NCBI GenBank assembly: GCA_003427395.1
Contig: BFEA01000488.1
Span: forward strand, 476,444 to 526,828
From: Chara braunii
Taxonomy: Eukaryota > Streptophyta > Charophyceae > Charales > Characeae
DNA length: 50,385 nt
Direction of reading: 5' to 3'
Below, piece after piece: positions 20,536 to 31,549 of this stretch (position 1 is its first letter; every line of letters starts with the position of its first letter). A model generated the notes under the pieces. The model made no database searches. It had not been told where the DNA came from and saw nothing but the letters and a program-made list of their open reading frames with translations. The translations under genes and the position numbers were made by a program.

Positions 20536-23500
20536 GAAGAACAGACAAAGGGGGTACACGCGTGACGTGTGGTAGCGGGGTGAGCGAGGGGAGGTCAACG
20601 AAACGGGAGACTAGGCAAACAAACCATACGCGAGCTTGCGTGACTGACGTCAACCGCTGTTCCCCACGCTCGCGTGATGCTCTCGCACCAGCAGTAGTAA
20701 AAGAGGAGGTGGAGGAGGTTCTGTGAGTATGGGAGAATAATCTGCGAGGTGTCGTGGGGTCTGCGACTTGGTCCGCTTGCCACGTGTCGAGTACTACTCC
20801 TTCCTCATCCCGGACAGATCAGCTACCCTTCATTTTTGTGTGTGGACTGCAGCCATTAGCTGGCTTAGGGGTGACTAGTGAGAGGTAGTGCTGGTCCCTA
20901 CGTGGGCTGAAGGGCACGCGGGAAACACACGAAGAGGAAATTGAAATTAAAGCGTAAAAAGGAGAGATGAGCCGAAAGGCTAGTGACAAGTGTGGTTCGC
21001 ACAAGTAAGCTAGGAGGAAGTCAAACTGGAGGAGAGAGTGGCGAGTACCTCTTGGGTAGTTGTCGCCATCAACTATCAGGCCTACAAGGTCTGTTTGCTC
21101 GCCTGCGATAGCGACGAGCAACATGCATAACTCTTCTGCAAGGCCATACATTTTCGTAGGATAATGTTATCAGTCTCGTGGCAGGTAATAGCAGAGTACC
21201 GCCTCACTGTGGACGCCGAATCTTGCTTATTAGCCGGCATACGAGACGCTTCGAAAAAACTTGGGCCCTCGTTAGGACCCAGGATGATACCCGTCCTCTC
21301 CTCTTTCTCGTTCTTAGTACCTTTATTCAGTCACTGTCGGAGCGCCCATTAGAGTTAACTTCCCGATGTCTGGCTTACGGGTTGTGTTAAGGAGAGAGAG
21401 AGACCCTCACAAAGGAAAGTCAGGCTTGCCCCGAGGTATTGTCATTTCTTTCACTCTCGCTGATCCCTTGTGACAACTCACCAAGAACTGTGCTTCACCT
21501 CACTTCTCACTTTCATCGTGGTCGGATCATACGCATGAGTGCATGAACTCATTGTGGTTGACGAGATCGCCCCTTAGCAGATGGGGGCTCAACTTGCACG
21601 ATCTGAACTATCAGATGTATGATTGGTGGGACATTATTTTTCGCTATCACTCGAGCAATTAAACAGATGTAGAGGAAGCCAGTGAGGGGAGGTGCGCCAA
21701 CGTTAATAAGTGATGCACTGTGAGGAGTGACGGAACGAGCGTAGGTGGTGACGGCGTTAGCAAGAAAGGTGAAGTAGTGTTGGAAGAGGCCAGCATAAAC
21801 GAGCAAAGAGATACGGGGGCTCGATGCAGGCAGGAGGGGCAGTTAGGTGAACAGGCATGAGGAGGTCGTCAGTGCTTTCCCGGAATTCGCCATTCTCAGT
21901 CGCTGACTATATTAACTCTCGGGACTGTTAAACTAAGTGTGATCTCAACCTTTGCTATGATGACTTCAGGGGTCGTGAGGGCCGTAATTGAGCATAGCCA
22001 GGTTACGGTTGTACCTAGCCTTCCTAAAGACCGGGTGTGATCAAGTCTTTGTTACGAGGACAAGCATGTTAACGAGTGAAATATTGGGTTGGTGAATCGC
22101 GCGTTGTAAGTGATCGGAATGTCAGGGTCTAATTGGTAAGCGATGACTGAGTCTAATTGGGGAGGTGAGTCCAATCATTGATAAAACTAAGATTTGGTTC
22201 AAAGGGATCTTTCGCCTCCCGTCTCTTGTTTCTTAGTCTTCGTGTGTTTCGCTTCTTTTTCTTTCTCGCTACACTCACTTGCTCGTCATATGTACTGTTC
22301 ACTATTTGTTCGCCCCAGCGGACCCTTCGCTGAGTGGGCGATCCGTAGCCCACTGGTGTTTTCTGTTATGAGCCCTAGCACCCACAAAAGCGGGATGAGG
22401 CTGTGCATCTTTAGATCAGTCCTGGAAGGAAAATAACTTGATTTCGTACACGTACCTGGATGGGATGAGCAAGAAGGAGTCTGTTCTTAGAAGAGTTGCC
22501 TACCTTCGGGCCAAATATTTTCTTGATGGGGACTGATTAACGCTTCTGCTATTGCTAGCCTACGTTGAGTTCGGTCATGATTGTGCCCCACTAAAATTTA
22601 AAAGGGTATCGCTCAACTCAAAGTTTGAAAGGACAGCTTGCAGCCATATTTTGCACCATGCTTTGACAAAAAGTTGTTATCGGGGGAACGTCCCAGATGA
22701 TACATTTGTATAAACACCAAGCATTCACTTCTGTTTAACATGAACGAGCATGAGTTGCTACATGCAGTAGTGATTCCTCAGTGTTTATGATGAGAGACCA
22801 TTGAAACAGTGATGCTATCATTGCTCAGTGCATGAGAAGAGGAAGTAGTCATGATTGCATGTTTTGGTGCATTCTGTGCGAAAACGGTGAATGACTACTT
22901 TGTCGCTATGCATGGGGAGAACGATATTCTAAGCATCTCATGTAGTTGCCCCGTACCATCTCTGATAAAAGGAGAACTTTGGAGGGGCTCGTTGGCGCTT
23001 CATATAGGCAGGGGGCCGACACTCTCATATCCCCTGTGATACTCAGTCTGAAAGACTACTAAGAGCAATGTCATACGACGTATAAGTTACTTCAGATCTA
23101 AGAGCATTAATCCACAGAGCTACGTGAAATAGTCATAACCGTACTATCCTGAGTAATAAGCGTTGCTCTCAGTTGCATGCCTATCACGCGTGATTATTTA
23201 TGACACGTTTTATGCAAGAATAGCGGAAGGGTTATCTGAGTTTGCTGAGTGGATCCTTTACAGTCACTGGTTGGATGAAAAATTTATACTCCATTACGTG
23301 GCTTCGAACGGTCATGTGAGAAGGCCATGATCGGTACTGTCTACAGCTTTGCGGAATGAGCTTGCATTGGTGCCCACTTTGGCGGGAGGTAACTTGGCCG
23401 TCCATGGACAGTAAAAAAAAAACAACGCAGAACCCTCGACGGAACTACAAGCAGCCGGACTATCATCTTGCCAACCAACCCGCTCTTTGACCTTTCTGAG

Positions 23501-23952
23501 GGATGGTGGTATATAATGTTCTCGGAAAATTACCAATAAGTATTGAACGCCGTAATTAGTGCTAACTACTCCAGGTTTGAGAGTGACTACCTGCTTCTGA
23601 CCGTAGGGTTTTGCCGTTTGGTCTGGATGTGAGAGGAGTCATGAAGGAAAGGGAGATCCTCGTGGTGAAAAGCACAGCTGTCCTGCAAAAACATGAAAAC
23701 TAAGAGGATCGAGCATGTCAGAGTATGAAATTTCACAGACAAACCCAGAGGGAGTTCGTAGTCAGAAGGGCAGGAGAGAGAGAATATATAGAATACGTAA
23801 TCTATTTCTACGGGTGTGATGGCAAACTGCACAGTACCAATTCCTCGCTAGAAAGTGTGAAACAGGCTAGTGCAGCTCGCGTGAGCCCAGTAGTGCCGGA
23901 TCACCATCCCTGGAAGACCTATCAGTCTTTTGAACAGCAACGCTCAGCAGAT

Positions 23953-24176
23953 TTTTGTACCCAGCAAACTTTGTGCCTAGCTGACTTAGTACCCAATAGA
24001 CTTTGTACCCAGCGGACTCTGTACTCAGCAGACTTTGTGCTTAGCAGACTTAGTACCCAACAAACTTTGTACCCAGCGGACTTTGTACTCAACAGACTTT
24101 GTACCCAACGGACTCTGTATTCAGCAGACTTTATACCCAACAGACTTTGTACTCGGCAGACTTTGTGCTCAGCATC
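23953..24176 (+). repeat. 16-bp minisatellite, about 14 units (3' LTR)
   Basis: Same unit as 6848-7039 in the 5' LTR, but two more copies and a partly different variant order, showing slippage or unequal exchange since insertion. Confidence 0.9.
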
Positions 24177-24372
24177 TAGCAGTCAAAGCCAATGAATCCG
24201 CAGTGAGTCGTTCTATTGTTATGGTCGAATGTATTTCCCAGCAGACAATAGTAATTTCAGAGTTTTACCGCCAAGTGACCAGTGAGCCGTAAGCAGTCAA
24301 TCTGTTCTCTAATCAACAATCATTTTTTTTTTCCAATCAGCAGTCAGTCAGTGGCATCAAGTTTTCAGACAC

Positions 24373-24510
24373 GGTAATCAGAAAACAGCAACCAGGAACG
24401 GTAATCAGAAAACAACAACCAGGAACGGTAATCAGAAAACAGCAACTGGGAACAGTAGTCAGAAAACAGCAACCAGAAACGGTAATCAGAAACAGCAACC
24501 AGAAAGTTTT
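24373..24510 (+). repeat. 27-bp minisatellite, about 5 units (3' LTR)
   Basis: Counterpart of 7236-7372, with the same GGTAATCAGAAAACAGCAAC-type unit and similar unit number. Confidence 0.85.
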
Positions 24511-24639
24511 CAGAACTTCAGAAGCAGCATTCAGTGAACGACATTTAGAGCAACACCCAGAACGGTATTCAATCAAGCATTCAGGGGCCATTAATCAAGA
24601 AGTCTTTTTTTTCTGTCAGGGGTAACTATTTAACAATAC

Positions 24640-25188
24640 ATGAGAGAGATCAACCCCATTACAGTTGGTAAGTCGGTCCTTAACAGCCTTAATCTGATCG
24701 CTGTCAAAGAGAGATTCCCCTACAGGTATGTCAGAATCGATGGATTCAAGCACGAAAATTTGTCTATCTGTGTTATTCTCACCGATTTTGCTGATGGGAC
24801 AGTCAACGATCTGCGGATCTTTTTGAAAAAGAGGAGCGAGACACACCCTCATTTTGATGCAGTGTGGGCAGCAGCAGCAGGGTTTGTGCAGTGGAAAGCT
24901 GAGAGACTCCAGGGGAATACAAAACTAGTCTATAGCTTTGGTCCTAAGCTTTTCACGGACTATCCTAAACCTCCGGTCCCTTACTATCTTACTGATGGCT
25001 CTTATTGGGGTGGACTGGTGGACTTGGCAAAGAGGTACATATCGCCTGCATTGATCGACTATGGGGCAGTGACTGAGCCTTCCGAGTTTCCACATCTCAG
25101 GAGGACCATTTTTTCTCAGCCATATCTCCCCACTCTATGGGAGGAGTTCTGTGCCATGGTTGACTTCCGTATTATGGGACTTGGATGA
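24640..25188 (+). CDS. LTR ORF-2, intact 3' LTR copy (182 residues, unknown)
   Basis: ATG at 24640, stop TGA at 25186. Residues about 20-75 (FPYRYVRIDG ... ICVILTDFADGTVNDLRIFL, then a Trp) follow the strand pattern of gag-region module I; the rest (about 95-182) is Pro/Tyr-rich (PKPPVPYYLTDGSYWGG) and unlike the modules. It is the longest uninterrupted ORF in the LTR. The copy in the 5' LTR is broken by a deletion of about 22 bp and a TGG-to-TAG change. The location near the end of R would put it in the RNA leader, upstream of gag. Could be an accessory protein or an upstream gag exon; no family recognised. Confidence 0.55.
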   Translation: MREINPITVGKSVLNSLNLIAVKERFPYRYVRIDGFKHENLSICVILTDFADGTVNDLRIFLKKRSETHPHFDAVWAAAAGFVQWKAERLQGNTKLVYSFGPKLFTDYPKPPVPYYLTDGSYWGGLVDLAKRYISPALIDYGAVTEPSEFPHLRRTIFSQPYLPTLWEEFCAMVDFRIMGLG

Positions 25189-25589
25189 AAGTGCATAGAG
25201 CTTGCAGGCTTCAGGTGGCTTTGCATTTAGAAGCCATAGCCTCAGAGAGTACGAAGGCATGGCAAGAACCCCAAACAACAGGCTGCAAAGTGACAGACAG
25301 AAAGTGAAGTTCAGAGGGATAAGTGAGGACTCTTGACTGGTGCTGGTCATGCTCTCTTCCATATGTACTCCCTAAAGCTATTACGAGTTCTCATTCTTCC
25401 CTCATTCATTTGATCTTGTCATTGCTCGAGTCAGTCGGTCATGCTTCTTGCATTATTCTTGCCTGATGACTGCTTTCGTGGATGATTCTGTCACAGTTCT
25501 CAAAATCAAATCGACATAATTGATGCATGCATAACACTTCATAATTTTTATAACTATTACTTGCACGATTCTCTGTTGTTCCGAATTAA

Positions 25590-25595
25590 AATAAA
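25590..25595 (+). promoter_or_regulatory. Candidate poly(A) signal in 3' LTR
   Basis: AATAAA in the same context as 8422 in the 5' LTR. It would end the element transcript about 190 bp before the LTR end. Confidence 0.45.
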
Positions 25596-26339
25596 AGATT
25601 TCTAAGACCGGGGACCGGCGAAGACCGCAAGTGAAGGGTCTCGCTTGAAGCCGGACGTGCACAACAGGAAGGGATTTGCATTATTTAATTTATTTTATTT
25701 ATTGCAATCATATACAAAATCCTGCGTAACAGCCTATTGGCTTTCTGGTCACCCGAACTGGCCCGACTGTAAAAAAGTGTGACACCCTCTGACTTGTGTA
25801 TAGGGGCGAGCGAGTAATCGAACCAGCGGCTCCCTTCGAGATTTCTCTCAGTTTTGGCTGCGATAGTCGCCGGGCTCATGCAGATGTTCCGAGCGTTGCG
25901 ACGAGCAGGCTGGCGGAGGGCTACACGACGAAGAGTGAGCGCGGCGTCAGGCAGGCACCGGGCGAGGCGGCGGGCAACTGAGGAGGCTGGTCGGGCAGCG
26001 CAGCGCTGAGCAGCAGCGGGCGCTGAGACAGGGAGAGGTAGCAAGGGGGAGACGGGTGGCAGCGAGTGGAGCAAAGTTCCAAGAGGGATGAATCAAGGTG
26101 TGGGGGTGTGCCAGGTTCATTTAGAAATAGAGGGAGGTGATGGTAGAGGGTAGATCGAGCAACTAACTCGAACCTCTATGGATTTAGATCCGGAAAGAGG
26201 ATAGGGTAGGGTTTTAGGGGCGGGCGCTGCCATATATGAGGTTGGAATTAGCGAAGAGTTAGTAAGAAAGGAGATTAGTAGAGAAACGTGTGCGCGGAGA
26301 GATGGCGGAAGTGACTGTGGCAGGAGTGAAAGTTATGTA

Positions 26340-26733
26340 ACTCGCCCGTTTCTTGACGAAAACGGGCGAGTAAAGATCCGTTTCGGGGGTTCTTGACAGG
26401 GCAAATCCATTGGTGAAGTTAGTTTGGAGGTAAAAGGAGTGTAGAGTGAGGAAGGGGAGAAAAGTCGTGCGCGAAGAGTGTCGGGACTGAAAGATGGCGG
26501 GAGCAGAAGTTTTATATCTCGCTCAATCCTCGATGGATTTGAGCGAGATAAAATACTAAGAAGGGGTTTTGAGGCGCCGCGAGTGGAATGGCGTGGTTAG
26601 AATTTGCAGTCGGGCAGTAGTTTTTGTGTTGTATGAGTTATAGTCCGCGCGGAGGAGTCGAGGAGGAAAAAAAAAGAAGGACAGGGGAGTAAAGATTATG
26701 TAGTCCGCTCGTTTCTTCGTAAAAACGAACGAG
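26340..26733 (+). repeat. Three-hairpin series, about 180-bp spacing (copy 1)
   Basis: Hairpin 1: arms ACTCGCCCGTTT (26340-26351) and its exact complement at 26360-26371, 8-nt loop. Hairpin 2: ATCTCGCTCAA (26516-26526) and complement at 26539-26549, 12-nt loop. Hairpin 3: CTCGTT (26708-26713) and complement at 26728-26733. Each is preceded by an AAGTTATGTA-like lead and followed by GGGGTT or GAGGTTT words, so they are diverged repeats of one unit with different stems. Confidence 0.75.
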
Positions 26734-28526
26734 GGGAGGACCTGAGGGGAGGTTTCGAGGGACTGCGGAATGATTGGCCGCGACAGAAATGGAGTTGGTG
26801 CGGCGGTCTGGCCGGGATCCGTCGTGGGGGCTGCGCTGTGCATGGCGGAAGTAAGGTGAGGATGGGGAGTTGAATGTATCTTTCCGCGTTTCAGCAGGAG
26901 ATTCATTCTCATTTTCTGTCGTGCGTGGGAAGTAGCGAGTGGCCAACCGCAGGAACAGAGAATTACCTATTGGCGGGCGCATGCACAAGGGGGAGGTCCA
27001 TCCCGAGTTCGCCCATCTCATTGGAGGGCAGTGCGGTGTTTGGAGACATACCATTGGGTTGTTGTGCTGCCCTCCTCATCGATCAGAGCACCAACGAAGG
27101 AAGCAACCTCCCTCTGTTCTGCTGCATGAGCGATGTGAAAGTGGGTGCATATGTAACTTATTTCCGGTGTCCGTCGCTGAAGCGGCACCCGTTGTTCCCT
27201 TTGGAGGGTGACTGTGTGCGAGAGTCGGTGGCCACTGCTACTAGTTGGGATCAGATGTGAAGATAGTTAGGTGCTGGCTGCGAAGGAAGTCAGGGAATAA
27301 GAGAGAGGATGGAGGCATACGTGCTGGACGGAGCGTTGCTTGCCTTATCAGTAGAAGCAACCTCTTCCAAGTCAACCGATTGCGGATCTGAGTTTGGATC
27401 CAAAAAAGTATCGGGTTCTGAGTTATCCGGGTTCGGACGAAGCAAGAATTGGCGAGTTGAGGACTTTTGCTTGATTCTATGGGAAGTGGTGCAAAGTCGT
27501 TTTCAGCTGGCAGGGGCAACTAACTCTTGCTGCAGTTCAGCAGGGCACTTCACAGACTTTACTGCTGGTATATTGTGCAAAAAGGAAGATTGTTGCATGC
27601 TAACTGTGTGACCGACTGTGTTGTCTTGTCAAGTGCCTGCGCTATGATAGTGGTGCGGCCGCTACGGATCTTGGTATCGGCTGCTGTTTACTGTTGTGAC
27701 ATGGGGTGACGATACCGCTATAAAGTCTGACGAGTAGCATCAAGGAATATGTGATGTTGGGCACATGTGTTGCGTCATATTGCCGCACAGTTGCCTACAC
27801 TCCAACTAAGGCATAGTGGTGCATGCTATTTAGATGTCATCTTTTTAAGCTGTGTAGTGAGAGTCTAGATGACGGTACCGAGGTTGTTGTTTGAAGGAGT
27901 GAACGCGATCAACTAGGAGATCACCATTGCGATTTGGAGGTTCGTCAGGAAAGGCTGTTTCGGCAGTTCGACTTTAGGTTGACCAGGTTGCTACACATTC
28001 TGGCCGCCATTGTGGGGCCCTCAGGAGACTGAAGATAACAAGGCCCTCTCCTGCGAGTCAGAGAGCGCCCCTCTTGTATCTGAGACTCTCAAACCGGCCT
28101 TTCTTTTGCCTTTCTTACTCTCAGTTTAATCCTGGTTACGAGAGAAAGGCGGCAGGCGGGGTTGCAACCCGTAGGACCGCGGCAAGACTCTGTGGGGAGT
28201 CATCCCACCGATTGCGGGAGCTCTGCCGGAACTCAGGAGGAGTTCTAGAGGCAGGGAACTGAAAGGTAATCATTGCTTCCCTTCTATAAACCCAATTATA
28301 ACCCTTACTTATATTTATTGCTATATTTGACTGAGTATGTTCCCTATACCCCTATTTTGACTTTCAGTTTGACTTTCAGAACACAATCCAGACTAAGTAA
28401 AGGAATATATGTGCAATGGCAGTTTTAGTTTTGTTCTCTATCTGAAAGCAGATCGTAACAAAGGGTTGCATAAGGGGGAAGGCTGGGAGGAAGGCAGTTT
28501 GTTTGAGTCTGAACGGGTCTTATAGG

Positions 28527-29044
28527 GTCAGGCATTGTTTCTAAGACGAATCGCCTGACTGCTATGTTTATTTGGTTGTTTTATGAAGGGCCAGATATTG
28601 TTTCTAAGATGAATGGTCTGGTTGCTGTGTTTATTTCTAAAGGTCTGCCTGATTGAAGGGGTTTTAGTTTTTGTTTTGTTCTGAGGGAGGTTCAGGCCAA
28701 AGACTAGACATTGTTTCTAAGATGAATGGTCTAAGTTTAAAGCCACAGGAATATAATGTGAACAAAGGAATAAAGCTCTCTGTATTTCTATGTATTTATA
28801 CGTTTATGAGAATAAGGTTAGCCAGACATTGTTTCTAAGACGAATGGTCTGACTACAGCCTTATCACAAAGCAAGAGAGTATAACTAAGAGCTATAACTG
28901 AAGGTAACTTGGGCAGGCTGAGCATTGTTTCTAAGACGAATGACTCAGTCCTATGCTCGGTTGGTAGATTAAATTCAGAGAATTATATATAACTTGGCTA
29001 TTTAAATAGACCAAGGCGACTAGACATTGTTTCTAAGACGAATG
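28527..29044 (+). repeat. Conserved-loop hairpin family, 6 members (outer 5' LTR)
   Basis: A core CATTGTTTCTAAGAYGAATG recurs with different flanking arms that pair with each other: GTCAGGC/GCCTGAC (28527/28553), CCAGAT/GTCTGG (28591/28616), TAGAC/GTCTA (28705/28729), CAGAC/GTCTG (28823/28847), CTGAG/CTCAG (28918/28944). The sixth, from 29019, loses its right arm at the deletion junction. The core itself begins CATT and ends AATG, extending each stem and leaving a 12-nt loop GTTTCTAAGACG. Function unknown. Confidence 0.85.
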
Positions 29045-29496
29045 CGTACGTTTTTATTTTTATGTTCTATAGAGGGGTGTGCGCGTGGTGTGTGGTATGC
29101 GTCCTAGTTGACCGATGACAAGTAGTGCTTGGGACTTCAGCCCCCCAAGATGTTGGTTCGCGTGCGGGTCTGAAAGAGGCTTTTTACCGCGCGTATCCCC
29201 TATGCTACAATGAATGAGAAACGCCCTCGGCTGGTCCACCTCTGCGATTGTGACTGATCAGCTTTCGTATTGTGGGCTGGTAGCTCGGCCGGGATACGCC
29301 CACCGAAAGGAGGTGACAACTCCCGTAAGGTGGAGGTAAGTCGTGCCTCGAGAGGTATGGTTGGCGCACTCGTCCGGAACGGCTTGGGGAAGCTCCATGT
29401 ATATTTGCGGCAAAGCATTTAGACCAACTCCTGCGTGACGCGGCCGCGAGGGTCCCGCGCTGTCTTATGCGGTGTCGGACCGATGCGCTCGACGGG

Positions 29497-29514
29497 TGGC
29501 GTCGTTGCCGGGGA
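29497..29514 (+). promoter_or_regulatory. Outer element primer binding site, tRNA-Asp type
   Basis: TGGCGTCGTTGCCGGGGA matches the tRNA-Asp-type PBS with one C-to-T change. It lies two bases after the end of the homology with the 3' LTR. This pins the outer 5' LTR end at about 29494 and shows both elements use the same primer. Confidence 0.85.
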
Positions 29515-31546
29515 TAACGGTTGTCTGCCGATGTCCCTGGTGGAACGACATCCGGGTAAGAGAAAGTGAGAACTTGGCAGAAGGAAAAGTTTTCTTTTGA
29601 CGTACATGGTCGATTGCTTGATGCCTTGACTATCGTTGGGGATATCTTAAAAACTGTGGCCTAAGTGTGAAGTGTTGATTATCAGTGTATGCGCAGTTTA
29701 CCTGAGGAATGACGTGTTTGGCTATATTCGGACCCATATAATAGTCGTCTCAATGAGCACCTTGTCATCTTAAATATCTTTTGATAATTGGGCAGTACAT
29801 GGCATGTCTGATGCGGCCTTGGGTGAGTTGAGGCAGCGTCCACATTGTCGGATATGTCCACTACTGAAACAAGCTCAGTTGATAATTGTCAATGCTACGA
29901 GGTTAGTGACTTATTACGTGAGTAATGTGCTAAGCTTGCTGTGGGATGTGAAGGCGTTAAGTTGAGGCGTCTCCCCCTGGTCAGTAAAGTGTCGCTTTAG
30001 AGGAGGTTTTTAGTACGTGAGCGACATGAGTGGGAGGGTAGCTGATAAGTGCAAAATGAGGGGTTTGATGACAAAGGTCTTTCCTTGAGCCCAGACCGAG
30101 CTGTGGTGCGATGGGTAGTACAATTAATATTGTGCCTTGACCCTCCGGTAGTATTAGTTGGCAATAAAATTGAGTCACCTAGAGGATTGTATAGATATAA
30201 CTACGGATAAAAGTTGAGTAATGGTTACTTAGCTAGCAGTTTGGCTAACCCGAAGAGAGGCTTATGTTGTGTGAATATATATGTGTATTGGTTTTTGTGA
30301 CAATTTTTATATCATACATGCGTTTTTTCTGTATTTGTTTGATGTTTGATTGACGGTGTATGTATGGATTATCTTTCAAAAAGGACGTAGACTTCGCATG
30401 AAACCCACATCTGGCATGAGACCAGAGGTGAATGGGGTGATCCAATCCTAGGGAAGGTGGTTCTTCGTAAGGGGAGTTAGTCAGCATGTATAAATTGTCC
30501 TCAGTGGAAGTACATTCTTGAATTGTTATCCCCTCGTTAAGACTTAAGGAAGCAGTTATTAGTCTTAAGAATGATAGTGAGACCCACGCCGAAACTGTGT
30601 TCCTGGTCCATTGCGGGGTATTGTTATCTTTCCTTTGAATAGGGCAGTAACTTTATTATCAGGTAAAAAAGGAGGAAAGGGTTTGTTTCCTTGATTAAGC
30701 CGTGAGGGCAAAGTTGGACAACTACTGCTTAGCAAGGGTGGGTCTAGAGTGACGACCTAGGCCAGACTCTCGCTACGTAAGGCCACTATATCATGAGAGG
30801 TGCGGGATCGTCACCCGTTGTCTTAATAGGTATGAGTGGGGTTGTCTTGCTAACCTTAATAGGTTCAGTGAGGTGCAAACACTGGAATCAGAGAGGGTTG
30901 TGGTGAGGCTTGATCTTTAGAGCGGGGCTCAGGAGTGAAGATGTTATCTTACGAGGATTACACCGGTCCCCCTGTAATATATGTTTCGCTTAAGAGTTGA
31001 GGGGGTAACAATTATATCATGTTATTTACTCATTGCTAGGCTTATTTTTGCCTTATAGCGTATGGAATATGTTGTTAAGGCTTGTCTTGATATATGACTG
31101 GCAGTTGAGTTGGCTTCATGTTGTTGTTTATAAAAGTTTACTGGGCTCCTCAGTTATAACCCGTGTTAATAAGTTGTGCTTATTATACTGTGATTATTGT
31201 TGTGATTATATTGTTTTTTATCATGTGTTGTACTGCATTTTGGATTCATGTTGGAGTATTCACGTATATAGCATAGGTATATTGTGTTCTTCCTAAATAG
31301 TAGAAGTGATATTTTGTTAATGCCTAAGTTATGATTTGAGCGACTTATTTGTGAATATTTATGTCTTATTTTAGATAGAGATTTATTTAAAAGACTCTCT
31401 TCGGTATCGCCGTTGTTCTGGATGGGTTCTTTGTGCGCCCTCATGATAGGTGTCGAGGTTATCTAGTAAGGTATGTTTTGTTTTTGACTTAGATACGTTA
31501 CTTCTCTCGAGTCTCGACCCTAACGCCGCTCGTTGTTGTTCAACAG
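29515..31546 (+). other. Outer element leader, no gene seen
   Basis: About 2 kb between PBS and gag with only short frames. A pyrimidine-rich stretch and CAG at 31544-31546, four bases before the gag ATG, look like a 3' splice site, so gag may be expressed from a spliced RNA. Nothing else is recognised. Confidence 0.4.
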
Positions 31547-31549
31547 GTG

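Larger units (their letters stand above)
1162..25784 (+). mobile_element. Inner Ty3/gypsy-type LTR retrotransposon with giant LTRs
   Basis: Two direct repeats of about 7 kb (1162-8617 and 18780-25784) flank a 10.2-kb internal region. The 5' LTR begins TGTCG and ends CGACA, a perfect 5-bp terminal inverted repeat. A tRNA-Asp PBS follows at 8622. The internal order is gag modules, gag with zinc knuckle, protease, RT C-terminal remnant, RNase H, integrase; the order RNase H then integrase is the Ty3/gypsy arrangement. All coding parts carry stops or frameshifts, so this copy is inactive. In one homologous stretch of about 215 bp (from 4107 and 21164) I count about 11 differences, suggesting LTR divergence near 5 percent. 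The tRNA-Asp PBS and an antisense ORF upstream of the 3' LTR recall Athila/Tat-type elements, but without the RT core I cannot place the clade. Confidence 0.88.
18780..25784 (+). repeat. Inner element 3' LTR (about 7.0 kb, contains gap)
   Basis: Starts CGTCGGAGG (first T of TGTCG changed to C) and ends GTGTGACA. It lacks the roughly 506 bp found at 2194-2699 of the 5' LTR, including the TATA candidate; the junction is near 19788-19796. ATT microsatellites recur at about 19280 and 19665. It keeps a longer version of both LTR ORFs. Stretches 20730-23940 and 25190-25780 hold no convincing gene. Confidence 0.88.
25785..29494 (+). repeat. Outer 5' LTR, right segment
   Basis: Collinear with 36457-39710 and, after a junction at about 29044, with 41687-42163. 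It ends CTCGACG (29494), two bases before a PBS. About 1976 bp present in the 3' LTR (39711-41686) are missing here. Overlapping frames on both strands at 26556-27260 are shared with 37224-37892, but neither strand shows recognisable motifs. The region 27260-28500 has no supported gene. Confidence 0.85.

Noticed and set aside
26556-27260. Overlapping ORFs of 118-138 residues on both strands, conserved at 37224-37892
   Set aside because: Conservation is that of LTR sisters in general; both strands are open and one overlaps the structured hairpin repeats, so coding is not supported.
28074-28262. 62-residue ORF (109 residues in the other LTR at 38611)
   Set aside because: Frame and start differ between LTR copies and there are stops upstream in one copy; no motif.
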